Shown: positions 10,123 to 20,466, counted from the first letter of the stretch. The stretch: 64,000 bases of DNA from Omphiscola glabra (GCA_964017045.1 OZ024809.1:2480001-2544000), one strand, 5' to 3'. Numbers and translations: made by a program. Notes: a model not told the origin generated them from the sequence alone.

Positions 10123-13100
10123 CTGACACAGGAAAAGAAATATTATAATTAAGCTCCCAATTTTTTTGAAAAAAATCAAAACACAAAATAACAATGTGGT
10201 AAAAATAATTCAAAATCTTGGTTATTGCCTTCTTGGAGTTACTACTTGGGATGGGGAAAACGGAATTAGAACAAACATGTATGCACATATGTGGACGGTG
10301 ATCTATGACAAACATTATATATGCACATATGTTGAAGGTGAACTATGACAAACATTATATATGCACATATGTGGACGGTGAACTATGACAAACATGTATG
10401 CACATATGTGGACGGTGAACTATGACAAACATTATATATGCACATATGTGGAAGGTGAACTATGACAAACATTATATATGCACATATGTGGACGGTGAAC
10501 TATGACAAACATGTATGCACATATGTGGACGGTGAACTATGACAAACATGTATGCACGTATGTGGACGTTGAACTATGACAAACATGTATGTACATATGT
10601 GGACGGTGAACTATGACAAACAAGTATGCCTTTCAGTGGACGACGAATCAGCAGTAGTCAGGCACTTCAATATTTCATTACAGACCCCCATAAGATGAGG
10701 CTCAAAATTGACTTTTGCCGCCCCCCCACATCCTAGTCCAAAGAGTGACCGACTTACCCACAGCTGCACTTGTTATGTAGACTTGTGACCACAGTGGACA
10801 GCACACGCCCCAGCGCCAAACCTACCCCGTCTCCCAGTTAACAGTGCTCGACTTACCCACAGTTGCACCTGCTGATGTAGACTTGTGACCACAGTGGACA
10901 GCTCATGCCCCAGCGCCAAACCCACCCCGTCTCCCAGTTAACAGTGCTCGACTTACCCACAGTTGCACCTGCTGATGTAGACTTGTGGCCACAGTGGACA
11001 ACACACACCCCAGCGACCACTACGGTAAACCTTGAAACATGACAGTCTGGTGGTGTAACTGCCGCACTGGTAGCTCTGACTTCTCGGACAGCAGCTGTTG
11101 CTGCAAACAAAATAAATATTATACATAAATCACAGGGATTGTTGATTATAACATGTGTTTCATTACATCATGGTGTATAATTTTTTGGGGTAAGATTTTA
11201 TGCTTTAATCATTTTAGAAAGCTGTCAAAAATAAACCAACAACTATGGCGCATATTATAAAATATAATTGGCATGGCTTCCATATCCCTGTAGCCTTGTT
11301 ATATTTGGAATGGATTCCATATCCCTGTAGCCTTGTTATATTTGGAATGGCTTTCATATCCCTGTAGCCTTGTTATATTTGGAATGGCTTCCATATCCCT
11401 GTAGCCTTGTTATATTTGGAATGGATTCCATATCCCTGTAGCCTTGTTATATTTGGAATGGCTTCCATATCCCTGTAGCCTTGTTATATTTGGAATGGAT
11501 TCCATATCCCTGTAGCCTTGTTATATTTGGAATGGCTTCCATATCCCTGTAGCCTTGTTATATTTGGAATGGATTCCATATCCCTGCAGCCTTGTTATAT
11601 TTGGAATGGATTCCATATCCCTGTAGCCTTGTTATATTTGGAATGGCCTCCATACCACTGTTGTCTTTGTTATATTTGGAATGGATTCCATACCACTGTT
11701 GTCTTTGTTATATTTGGAATGGATTCCATACAACTGTTGTCTTTGTTATATTTGGAATGGATTCCATACCACTGTTGTCTTTGTTATATTTGGAATGGCT
11801 TCCATACCACTGTTGTCTTTGTTATATTTGGAATGGATTTCATACCACTATTGTCTTGTTATATATTGGCATATTATCCATACTAGTGTTTGTCTTCGTA
11901 TATTCGGCATGCCTCAGGGGCGTAACTAGAGTGTTTGGCTCCCGGGGGCAAGATTCATTTTAATGCGCCTCCCTTTCTTTTTTCAACACTCAAACCCATT
12001 ATTTTCATCAATAAAATAATATCAAAGCCCATTTTGGCGCCCGGGGACATCAGGTCGCCACTACCCCCCTTAGCTACGCCTCTGCAGTGCCTGTCTTCTT
12101 TTATACACAGCCTTGATTTGCTCTATGTTCAATGGTTAAAAATCAAAAACATCTCCGAATTTTTTATCGTTTGTCCGCCCCCCTCCCCCCCCCCCCGGTT
12201 GAAAAAAAAGGGGGGGGGCATAAACGCCGCCTTTCATTCACCATTATTTCTTTATCACCCATACCTTTATTTCATATAAAATCACATGTTGCTGAATTCA
12301 ATATTATTAGTATTTATTGTTTGAGACAAGACATAATAATGATCGTACCTGCGAAATTTGCTCAACGACTCCTGAAAGTACTCCACATACAAGTTGCCGG
12401 TGCCCACAACGGACTTCGTGCCTTCAGCGAAACTCGTCAACACGGTTTTGTCTCCTTCAACTTGTTTCTCGGCCGCCACCTCGATGGCGCCAACTCGGCT
12501 TTGCACCGAGTAATCTTTTAGGACCTGATATGTGGCGGGAAATGGCGAAAATGTGATATTTAAGTCGTTAGTGGGTAAATCATAGAGGTGTGGTAAATAC
12601 CCCATGGGTTAATACCACACGTTTGTATCAAATGTCACATTGTATTAATATTTTAAATTTTATATAAATGTATGAATGATATCGACAGGCGGACAAGTAA
12701 GCTGAACGTTTTCCCTTCAATGGTCAATTAACTACGCATTTAAGGAGTAAGTGCATTTTTTCTACTCGCCATTTATGATTTTTAGACAAAAATCCATCTT
12801 CTTGTGTATTCCAATAAGCTTTTAGAGATATAATTTGACCAATGATATATCAATTTCTGTCCTTGAGTTTCCACTTCATGTAACTCAATCACCCCCCCCC
12901 CCCAACCTCATCTTCATGACCCCTGTCACCGACTTATTCTTTTCTGTCACTTGGTCAGCTATTTTCTTGTCATGTCTACTTTCCCCTCTACACAGCCCTT
13001 GCCATGTCCACCTTCCCCATCTACACAATCCTTGTCATGCCTACTTTCCCCTCTACACAATCCTTATCATGCCTACCTTCCCAATCTACACAATCCTGAT

Positions 13101-15080
13101 TATGCTTATCGTTCCCAGAACTGACTTCTTTCGAATCGTACCTGGTCCTCAGCTGGACTTGTCTTTGGTATCTCGTCACTGCGGAACGTCAAGTTAGCGA
13201 AGAATTCACGATCTTTGGTTTCAGCATCAGGAAAGACAACCTCCCCATCCTTCAGAGCTGCTTTCTCAACCCCATCTGATGGTCAAAAAAAAAAAAAAGA
13301 GCAGTTTTTAACAGGTTTTTTTTTCATCTTACTGTCTTGTGGAATGTCAACCCAACTTTCAGTTTTGTGAATATCAGTTTCAATGATACTTTGATATTTC
13401 AAGAATAAAATGGGGCGTATATGATAATGCGTTTCTAAATTTGTGTTTTAGAAAGCCACGTAACAAGATAAAGACACCGACTTAAAGAGCAGGTGTTCAA
13501 CAGCTCAGATGTTTAACACTTAACAATAGTGTCATGTCACGTGATACACAGATCCAGCGTCTTAAGCGATACACAAAAATCGCGGTCAATGTCACGTGAT
13601 CTCCTGGCCCGGGAGTCTAACCCGATACAACAGAATCCATGTCACGTGATCTCCTGGCCTCGGGAGTCTAATACGATATAACAGAATCCATGTCACATGA
13701 TCTCCTGGCCTCGGGAGTCTAATACGATACAACAGAATCCATGTCACGTGATCTCCTGGCCTCGGGAGTCTAATACGATACAACAGAATCCATGTCACGT
13801 GATCTCCTGGCCTCGGGAGTCTAACCCGATACAACAGAATCCATGTCACGCGAGTAGAACACCATACAAGATGTCACGTGATCAACAGGTTAGGGAATAG
13901 AACACGGTAGAGATGTGACAACGTCACGTGATCCAGGCTGATGCGTTAGACAAATTTACATCTGCGTTTGATACCTTAATTAATTTTATGTTGATTATGT
14001 GTAGTTAATTTTGTTTTTGTTTTGATTTCTGCTACGTTTACTCGAGGCAGTGGCGGATTTAGAACACCCTAAACTGTGGGTGCAGCATGGTGAACATGCT
14101 ATATTACTAATACACCATGTATCCATTACCCTCGAGTCCCCTTCCTTTATATACGCCTATGGACCTAAGTAAAATGGACGCAACTTAACGTCGCTTGATT
14201 TAGAATGATAATCTAAAACACAATGAAATAGTTGTATCATATGTTGTTTGATAGTATTGATACTTATCGACGCATTTCCCAAACACAATAAATATCATGT
14301 AATAACAAAACAAAAAAATGATTTTAAAAAAATTTTTTTTTTATAAACGCAATCAAAATACAAAGAGAAATAAATGTGTTTTATAAACATCGTGTACATC
14401 TTGAATGGGGTACGTCCAAAATCGTGTAAAACAGGGTAGTTTGCCCATGGACTTTCTGTCCTTTTTTTCTTTAATTTTAAGTCATTTTTGTTGTTACTAA
14501 AATTCAAGTTTGTTGTTTCTTACATCAAGTTCAATTCGTTAGGTTATCAAATCCAATAAAATAAAATTTAATGTATTATTTTGAACTGAATAACTTCTTT
14601 TTTTTCTCAATTCACGGTACCGCCATTGATTCCATGTTAAGTTAACCCACCCATGACATGAAATCAACTCATTTGCTTTTTTTTTTTCCCTCTCTGAAAA
14701 CAACTAATTCTTTCATACGTAGTCGTACCCCATACATGCAATATATTTTTTTTTATAAAATGCAATCATTGCTACGAAACAAAATGTCGAATAATAAACA
14801 GCATTAAATTTGTTAAAATAAAATTTATATTTTGCATATTTAATAATACAAAAGAAACCGAAATAATGCTTTGTACTAGATAAAAAACCATTCACTTTAT
14901 AAACAATACATATTGCTATTTAAAACTTTTCAGATTCCGTTCTCTTATTAAATACCAAATACATGTATTGTCATACACATCAATAAATTTACCAATGATG
15001 AGCTCCTGAGTTTTCTGTGCAGCCACAAGAACGACAAGGCACGCCATACACGGCAGCACCACAAAGAAGTAACTCGTCAT
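9951..15080 (-). CDS. Gene A: secreted 16-cysteine protein, cystine-knot cytokine-like (5 exons)
   Basis: Join of five exons on the minus strand: 15080-14993, 13275-13142, 12524-12349, 11100-10957, 10122-9951. All introns are GT-AG; phases are 1, 0, 2, 2; predicted length is 237 residues. Residues 1-21 form a signal peptide (hydrophobic 'FFVVLPCMACLVVLVAA'). Residues 30-132 are a charged, cysteine-free linker. Residues 133-237 hold 16 cysteines, including 'CCPRSQ', 'WGVCC', 'SRCNCGQC' and a final 'SCSCNAPQCV'. The C-x-C-x2-C element after a P-Q pair, and the late C-x-C before A-P, recall IL-17 cytokines. A Spaetzle/Trunk cystine knot is the alternative ('C-x3-Y' and 'PTSCSC' fit it too). One N-glycosylation site (NYT). 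The protein is presumably exported and disulphide-bonded. It is the paralogue of gene B; no function is demonstrated. Confidence 0.82.
10274..10640. repeat. Minisatellite in gene A intron 4, 36-40-bp unit, ~9 copies
   Basis: Copies of 'GCACATATGTGGACGGTGAA' joined by either a short or a long ACAAACAT(TATAT) spacer, giving two unit lengths. Confidence 0.92.
10750..10957 (-). repeat. 100-bp tandem repeat containing a copied exon 4 3' half plus splice donor (gene A)
   Basis: The sequence 'ACTTACCCACAG' (minus-strand GTAAGT donor) occurs at 10951, 10851 and about 10752, so the last ~60 bases of exon 4, its donor and ~40 intronic bases are repeated downstream. The first donor itself supplies an in-frame TAA if not used, so skipping to a distal donor would truncate the protein. 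The downstream copies are therefore probably pseudo-exons. Confidence 0.88.
10957..11100 (-). CDS. Gene A exon 4 (first half of the cysteine domain)
   Basis: The acceptor 'TTTGTTTGCAG' ends at 11101 and the donor is GG|GTAAGT at 10956. It carries 8 cysteines, 'CCPRSQSYQC' and 'PLWPQVYISRCNC'. The corresponding gene B exon is two codons shorter at its 5' end because its acceptor lies inside. Confidence 0.87.
11258..11880. repeat. Minisatellite in gene A intron 3, 37-bp unit, ~17 copies, two subtypes
   Basis: Unit 'TTATATTTGGAATGG' plus a variable half. The first ten copies end in 'CCCTGTAGCCTTG' and the last seven in 'CCACTGTTGTCTTTG', with a sharp switch near 11650. Each subtype has homogenised separately. 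Confidence 0.95.
11915..12084. mobile_element. Short MITE of the 'GGCGTAACTA/TAGCTACGCC' family
   Basis: Terminal inverted repeats 'CAGGGGCGTAACTA' and 'TAGCTACGCCTCTG'. The flanks share 'TGCCT', compatible with a degraded 8-bp target duplication. It lies in gene A intron 3. Other members: 43253, 55919, 58048 and 63823. Confidence 0.65.
12349..12524 (-). CDS. Gene A exon 3 (linker region)
   Basis: 176 bases, phase 0 in and phase 2 out. The acceptor 'CACATATCAG' ends at 12525 and the donor CGCAG|GTACGA lies at 12348. It encodes 58 residues from 'VLKDYSVQ' through 'EKQVEGD', 'VGTGNLYVEYFQ' and 'SLSKFR', without cysteines; about two thirds identical to the gene B exon. Confidence 0.88.
12955..13112. 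repeat. Minisatellite in gene A intron 2, ~31-33-bp unit, ~5 copies
   Basis: 'CTACACAATCCTTGTCATGC' recurs. The same repeat lies at the same place beside exon 2 of gene B (36560-36800), so it was present before the gene duplicated. Confidence 0.88.
13142..13275 (-). CDS. Gene A exon 2
   Basis: 134 bases, phase 1 in and 0 out. The acceptor 'GACCATCAG' ends at 13276 and the donor CAG|GTACGA lies at 13141. It encodes 'DGVEK', 'DGEVVFPDAE' and 'DREFFANL', an acidic stretch right after the signal peptide. Length is identical to exon 2 of gene B. Confidence 0.87.
13590..13850. repeat. Minisatellite in gene A intron 1, 51-bp unit, 5 copies
   Basis: Copies of 'ATGTCACGTGATCTCCTGG' at 51-base spacing. 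Since 51 is 17 codons, the array reads as a 17-residue repeat on the minus strand; this is an artefact. Each unit contains a CACGTG E-box. Confidence 0.92.
13900..14992. other. Remainder of gene A intron 1
   Basis: AT-rich intron sequence. Near 14047 'CAGTGGCGGATTTAGAACACCC' resembles the end of a short MITE. Open frames at 14295-14507 and 14713-14895 are low-complexity. Confidence 0.5.
14993..15080 (-). CDS. Gene A exon 1 (signal peptide)
   Basis: The ATG at 15080 is the first in the exon and starts a classic signal peptide. The donor ATTG|GTAAAT lies at 14992. 88 bases in both A and B; phase 1 donor. Confidence 0.88.
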
Positions 15081-15174
15081 GGTTTGTGATTCAGCAGTAG
15101 ATCTCTGTGGCTCAGACTTGAAGTGAAAGGTGACGCAGCCAAGTTGCCTGACGACTTTCTTTCTGCTGGTCTTG

Positions 15175-15182
15175 TATTTATA
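15175..15182 (-). promoter_or_regulatory. TATA box of gene A
   Basis: TATAAATA on the minus strand, about 95 bases upstream of the ATG. The whole flank is conserved in gene B (42367-42374), and an inverted CCAAT box lies at 15206-15210. Confidence 0.7.
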
Positions 15183-15463
15183 TCAAACCCATGCCAGAAT
15201 TTTGACCAATCAAATTATTTTTCGATGATCCGGGTGTACATATAGTTCATTTGTTTTTATTATATTTTGGGTAGGGCAGAGGGTGGTTGGGCTGGAGTTT
15301 TGAATGCAGCATCCGCACGCACGCACACACACACACACATACTCACACAAAACACACAAATAATACAGTTCCCTTTACAAGACAATCAAAAAGATACAGC
15401 TATTAAGTCGTGAAGAAAAATTCAGAACAAAATAGATTAATTTGAATAACAAAAGAAGTTGCT

Positions 15464-16060
15464 AAAGCAAGTTTCTAAGACAATTTGCTAAAACAAGATG
15501 CTAAAACAAAATGCTAAAACAAGATGCTACAAATTTAAAAATAAACAAGTTGCTAAAACAAGTTGCTAAAACAAGTTGCTATATAAATGGCTATATAAAA
15601 GGAGATGCTTAAAAAAGTTGCTAAAACAAGGGCTAAAACAAGTTGCTAAAACAAGTTCATAAAACAAATTCATAAACAAGATGTTAAAACAAGTTGCTAA
15701 ATAAATGGCTAAAAGAATATGCTAAACAAGTTGCTAAAACAAGAGCTAAAACAAGTTGCTAACACAAGTTGCTAAAACAAGTTCATAAAACAAGTTGCTA
15801 AAACAAGATACTAAAACAAGTAGCTAAAACACGTTCATAAATCAAATTGCTAAAACAAGATGCTAAAACAAGATGCTAAATCAAGTAGCTAAAACAAGTT
15901 CATAAAACAAGTTGCTAAAACATGCTCATAAAACAAGATGCAAAAACAAAATGCTAAAATAAGATGTAAAACAAAATGCTAAAATAAGTTGTAAAATAAA
16001 ATGCTAAAATAAATTGTAAAAAAAATGCTAAGATAAGTTATAAAATAAGTGGCTAAAACG
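15464..16060. repeat. Degenerate minisatellite 'GCTAAAACAAGTT', 12-16-bp unit, ~40 copies
   Basis: Irregular copies upstream of gene A. The equivalent site upstream of gene B (about 42668-42695) holds only one or two related units, so the array expanded only at A. Confidence 0.9.
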
Positions 16061-16084
16061 AACGTTTCCGCTGAAAGCCTTCTC

Positions 16085-16553
16085 CGCATCATTTTAAAAA
16101 GCCCTTTGGCTGTACTTATTGGTTGGCAAGTAGTTAGGCTCTTGGCTGTACTTGGTTTACATGAAAGTTAGGCCCTTGGCTGTACTTATTGGTCGACAAG
16201 TAAGTTAGGCCCTTGCCTGTACTTATTGGTCGACAAGTAAGTTAGGCCCTTGGCTGAACATATATGTCTACAATTAAGTTAGGCCCTAGGCTGTACTTGA
16301 TTTGCAAGAAAGTTAGGCCCTTGCCTGTACTTATTGGTCGACAAGTAAGTTAGGCACTTGCCTGTACTTATTGGTCTACATGTAAGTTAGGCCCTTGCCT
16401 GTACTTATTGGTCGACAAATAAGTTAGATCATTGGCTGAACATATATGTCTACAATTAAGTTAGGCCTTTGGGTGTACTTGGTTTACAAGAAAGTTAGGC
16501 CCTTGCCCGTACTTATTGGTTGACAAGTAAGTTAGACCATTGGCTGAACATAT
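16085..16553. repeat. Minisatellite, ~37-40-bp unit, left half of an array split by an LTR-like insertion
   Basis: 'AAGTTAGGCCCTTGGCTGTA' recurs with alternating 'TTATTGGTCGACA', 'TATATGTCTACAATT' and 'TTGGTTTACAAG' spacers. Confidence 0.9.
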
Positions 16554-17355
16554 TGTTATGAAGGATGACGTGTTTTGAGACACGCTTTGCCCGCCTACCA
16601 GGTGCATGTCCTCTTTCAAGTCGGTCCCGTGTTGGGGCGGCTAGAAATATATCACTTTGTTGACATTTTAGTTTACTATCGTCCTTTTCTGTCGAACATG
16701 ATAGAATGATCTAGAGCAGTGCTACTCAAAGTGGTGGTCCGTGGACCGGTGCCGGTCCGTGGGCAATCATCCGCCGGTCCGCAGAAGTTTTCAAGAAAAC
16801 TCATTTCGATACCACGTCAGTACAAGAAAAATAGTGCACCGGTCCCTGGTGCAATGGAAAAAAATTCCTGCCGGTCCGCCATACTAAAAAGTTTGAGAAG
16901 CACTGATCTAGAGAATGCGGGAAGCAGTAAGACTGGTTTCCATTTCTAGAATGATCATCTGAAACTGGGTATAAAAGAGATAAGAATAAATGACGAAGGA
17001 GATGTTTTCCTTTCCTTGATTACGAGATTTGCGGTGGGTCATTATTCAGTACTTTGTTGTGTGTAAAGATTTTTATTTCCTCGTACAATTTTGTGCTCAT
17101 TGTATTTTTATTTACAGTACCGGTACCAGCTAATCTGCAAGTTTATAATTTTAATCATATTTCTCTTGCTGTTATTATTTAATTGAAGTTCACAAATTAA
17201 AAAGTTATTAATTGTAATTAGCTCTGGCCTTGATTGTCGTTTTATTTGTTATTATTTTTAAACTTTGGTATCGTTCTTTATTATGGACTGTTTTTAAAAC
17301 GAGCCATAGACTAAAATTAAGAGATTAAATTTTCCATTTATAACGGTCCGTAATA
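16554..17355 (+). mobile_element. LTR-like element inserted in the minisatellite, carrying a nested MITE
   Basis: About 605 bases without the nested element. It starts TGTTATG and ends near ATAACGGTCCGTAATA. A TATA box lies at 16970-16977 (TATAAAAG) and a purine/AT-rich 3' part follows. A second copy sits at 30855-31450. The 4-bp ATAT at 16550-16553 is repeated at 17356-17359, and the minisatellite resumes directly after, so the ends are well defined. No internal coding region: a solo LTR or small non-autonomous element. The strand is inferred from the TATA box. Confidence 0.68.
16717..16905. mobile_element. Non-autonomous hAT MITE, 189 bp, perfect 8-bp target duplication
   Basis: Ends 'CAGTGCTACTCAAA' and 'TTTGAGAAGCACTG' are imperfect inverted repeats. 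ATCTAGAG at 16709-16716 is repeated exactly at 16906-16913. The sister LTR at 30855 has a single 'GAATGATCTCGAGAATGCG' at this place, i.e. the empty site. An 8-bp duplication is typical of hAT transposons. No coding capacity. Confidence 0.88.
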
Positions 17356-17770
17356 ATATATTTCTACAATTAAGTTAGGTCTTTGACTGTACTTGGTTTA
17401 CAAGAAAGTTAGGCTCTTGGCTGTACTTATTGGTCTACAAGTAATGTTGGCCCTTGGCTGTATTTATTGGCCTAAAAGTAAGTTAGACCCTTGGCTGTAC
17501 TTGGTCAAAAAAAAGTTAGTCCCTTGGCTGTATTTGGTTTACAAGACAGTTAGGCCCGTGACTGTACTTGGTTCACAAGAAATTCAAGCCCTTGGTTGTA
17601 CTTGGTTCACAAGAAAGTCAGGCCCTTGGTTGTATGTTGTTTACATGTAAATTAGGCCCTGTGGTATACATTGTTTACAAGAAATGTATGCAATTGTTTG
17701 TACTTTGTTTGCTAGAAAGTTAGGCCCTTCGCTGTATTTGATTTATAAGTAATTTAAGCCCGTCTGGTGT
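17356..17770. repeat. Minisatellite, ~37-40-bp unit, right half of the split array
   Basis: Same unit as 16085-16553, continuing after the LTR-like element with 'CTACAATTAAGTTAGG'. Units become more diverged rightwards. Gene B's upstream region has about two units at 42820-42900. Confidence 0.9.
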
Positions 17771-18105
17771 ATTTTTTTTTTACAATATGGTTGCTATTAA
17801 TGAAATATAAACTTTTACACGCATCCCTCGTCTCTTCGCACCTTCACTGTCTAGCATTTTTACAATTTCAAAAACTGTATATTCATTAAAATGTTGATTG
17901 AGACATTGAAAATGATACAAGGCGCGCTCGTCTGTCTGAGTCAATTATACACCCCTGTATTACAATTAAAATAACTGTGCGTATGCTCTGTAGACCTATG
18001 TGTTCGAGCACCCCGGGGGGGGGGGGGGTAAAAAATATTAAAATGCGTACTTAGAGGATCGCGAAATTTGTTCTGTGTTCTAAGTACGAAAATATTCGAT
18101 TTATA
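17770..18105. other. Unassigned stretch with a G12 tract
   Basis: No gene recognised. 'CACCCCGGGGGGGGGGGG' at about 18010-18028. Confidence 0.5.
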
Positions 18106-18443
18106 AATGTCTCATTGAAATGTCTCATTGAAAGTCTCATTGAAATGTCTCATTGAAATGTCTCATTGAAATGTCTCATTGAAATGACTCAATGAAATGT
18201 CTCATTGAAATGTCTCATTGAAATGTCTCATTGAAATGTCTCATTGAAATGACTCATTGAAATGTCTCATTGAAATGACTCATTGAAATGTCTCATTGAA
18301 ATGTCTCATTGAAATGTCTCATTGAAATGTCTCATTGAAATGCCTCATTGAAATGCCTCATTGAAATGTCTCATTGAAATGTCTCATTCAAATGTCTCAT
18401 TGAAATGTATCATTGAAATGTCTCATTGAAATGTCTCATTAGG
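18106..18443. repeat. Minisatellite, 13-bp unit, ~25 copies
   Basis: 'AATGTCTCATTGA' repeated, with scattered A/C variants of one position. It abuts the GC-rich repeat at 18440, which also begins with CATTAGGAAAT. Confidence 0.95.
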
Positions 18444-18740
18444 AAATGGCGTTAGCGGGCCGTCGAACTTAAAGGTCTTTATGCCCTCCCTGGCGCTCCC
18501 CCACATAAGCCAGGCGCCGGGTTTCCTCGACGCTGCACTGTGCGGGGCACGCCTGAGACCTCCCCGGGTGTGGACCGTCCCCACCAGCAACCGCTCGATC
18601 GGGTTTTCCGACGGAGACCCTCCCTGTCCGGAGACTTCTGGTCGACCGAAGACGTTGCGTTTAAAACGTCCTCAGTCCACTTTCCTAGGGGCCGGGACGG
18701 TAAATTAACGTCCTAATATCTCTCCCCCCCTCCCCACGCA
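18440..18740 (+). repeat. GC-rich dispersed repeat, copy 1
   Basis: Homologous to the reverse complement of 63500-63830. Both copies begin 'AGGAAAT..CGT.AGCGGGCC' and share 'GGTAAATTAACGTCCTAATA' near the other end. The plus-strand frame 18481-18708 (75 codons, starting MPSLA) is matched by an interrupted frame in the other copy. Composition differs sharply from the AT-rich surroundings, so it is a transposon or repeat of unknown class. Confidence 0.7.
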
Positions 18741-18822
18741 CCCAATTTATATATAAAAAATCCTACTACGTTGAAACTCACTTATCGCTGTAGAGTCTGG
18801 AACCGATTAACCGCGATACAAA

Positions 18823-19026
18823 ATGGCCGACTGTAAATCTTTCTTGTCAACAAACGGACGCTGTTATTCAACATTGTTGAAAGCATTAATTAAGACTAAC
18901 CCTAAACTTAACCTCCCCATTCTAAAACTCTCCTCCCAATGTAAACATACAATTCTAAGACACCTTTTGAGTCATGGCGATATTTCTATACACTTATATA
19001 AAAAGCGATGGATAATAAGCCTTTGA
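18823..19026 (+). CDS. Hypothetical small basic protein, 67 residues
   Basis: Begins MADCKSFLSTNGRC and is rich in Lys, Leu and Ser. The '..TLLKALIKTNPK..' segment vaguely recalls small basic open frames seen in multicopy eukaryotic elements, but I cannot assign it. It lies between the GC-rich repeat and a large inverted repeat, so transposon origin is more likely than a host gene. Confidence 0.25.
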   Translation: MADCKSFLSTNGRCYSTLLKALIKTNPKLNLPILKLSSQCKHTILRHLLSHGDISIHLYKKRWIISL

Positions 19027-19106
19027 AGCTGTGTGCAAATATTGGCTTATATTTCTAGGCTAGTCACGATATTTCATAAAAGATATTTTGAAACTGACAA
19101 TTATAT

Positions 19107-19161
19107 AAATGCATACACTTATTTTATATCGAATGTAGCTCGGAAAATTAAATTCAACCTC

Positions 19162-19210
<49 letters not shown>

Positions 19211-19326
19211 CAAAAAGTAGAGGTTGAATTTAATTTTTCCGAGCTACATTCGGTATAAAATAAGTGCATACACTTATTTTATATCGAATGTAGCTCGGAA
19301 AATTAAATTCAACCTCTACTTTTGAA
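19107..19326. repeat. Foldback: ~58-bp inverted repeat around a T46 tract, plus a third direct copy
   Basis: Arm 1 (19111-19168) and arm 2 (19211-19270) are reverse complements with two differences, separated by 46 T. A third copy identical in orientation to arm 1 follows at 19266-19324, sharing the 'ATAAGTGCATACACTTAT' centre with arm 2. Confidence 0.9.
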
Positions 19327-19380
19327 AATGAAGGGGATATTATTTGTACAATAACCACCTCAAATCTTAAGAAAACATAA

Positions 19381-19612
19381 AGTAGTGGTTGAAGTAGCGG
19401 TTTAAGTAGTTGTTGAAGTAATGTTTGAATTAGTGGTTGAAGTAGTTGTTGTAGCAGTCGTTAAAGTATTGGTTGTTTTATTGGTTGAAGTAGTGGTTCA
19501 ATTCGTTTTTAAGGTAATCGCTGAAGTATTGGTTGAAGTAGTGGTTGAAGTAGTGGTTGAAGTAGTGGTTGAAGTAGTGGTTGAAGTAGTCGTTGAAGTA
19601 GTGGTTAATTGC
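19381..19612. repeat. Minisatellite, 12-bp unit 'GAAGTAGTGGTT'
   Basis: About 19 copies, degenerate on the left and perfect on the right. The single unit 'AAGTAGTGGTTAACTG' at 47024 in the B duplicate is the unexpanded form. Confidence 0.92.
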
Positions 19613-19654
19613 AAAAACTGAAATTGGGTTACTTCCGTTCAGTTTTTAATGAAA

Positions 19655-20465
19655 TAGTTGAACAATGTATGTTGAAGCTTGTATCACATCTTGTTGTCCT
19701 GTCTATTGATTGATTCAACATACCTTGTTCTAGTACTGCATTTGTACAGCTTGAATTAAGTCCTTCATTGATTATAGTTTTTAAGGCCTAACAGTGTTGC
19801 CCTTTTATGTTCTGTGATTAACAATTAATGCATCTGCTGTCCAAATTGGAACCACTGGCTTAACGTTCCGTACCACATCATAGATACACTTTCATTTATG
19901 CTGTAGATTTCAACATCGAGGGAACCACTGGTCTGTTGATCTGTCATATACATACCGGCATTGTTTGCCATCGGTTGAAACAACAGAACAGTAAGATTTT
20001 GAGCTAGTTTCTAGATTAGTTTGTACCCATTGATACCGAGACCGAGTTGGAAGTAGGTCATGCGAGCAGCGAAGGCGGTCAACCGGAAACAAAACAACAG
20101 CTAAACGATGGCGTCTGATTGTATAATCGCCATGGCTCTAGGACATTCCACGACATTCCATAATAAACCTGGGGGACATTGTTTTTTCAAGTAATACGTT
20201 CTGGAAAGGGGCCTGTTTAAAAAGTATGGAGGTATGGGGTTTGTGTTTCCACTGGTAAACATTTCGCATTTTTTGTTTGTTTCGTTTTTGCATTACGATT
20301 AAAATATTCATCTTTTTTTAAATATTGTGATGCAAATTTTTATTTATAACGACATCAGATCTTTGATCAACCCATGTGACCATTATTCGCACACATAAAA
20401 AAACAACAGTAAAAGGTCAAGGTCAGTAAAATTATAAGAGATATATATGTAGTTACCTGAAGATT
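19655..20465. other. Duplicated upstream region of gene A, paired with 47.0-47.9 kb
   Basis: Shares short collinear blocks with 47040-47900 ('GGAACCACTGG', 'GTCATGCGAG..GC', 'GCGGTC'). Positions 19670-19745 also contain a Penelope-like terminal fragment ('TTGTCCTGTCTATTGATT'). The open frame on the minus strand at 19910-20092 is not recognisable. Confidence 0.55.
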
Positions 20466-20466
20466 T

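Noticed and set aside
9835..10315. 119- and 124-codon minus-strand frames over exon 5 of gene A
   Set aside because: They are in other phases than the frame conserved with gene B. The conserved frame gives cysteine-rich sequence, exact splice phases and matching stop codons.
10853..11110. 85-codon frame running through exon 4 and the 100-bp repeat as one protein
   Set aside because: It changes from the wrong phase to the right one because the repeat unit is 100 bases. Splicing at GTAAGT explains the region better.
19033..19227. Protein with a poly-Phe C-terminus
   Set aside because: The Phe run is the T46 loop of the foldback.
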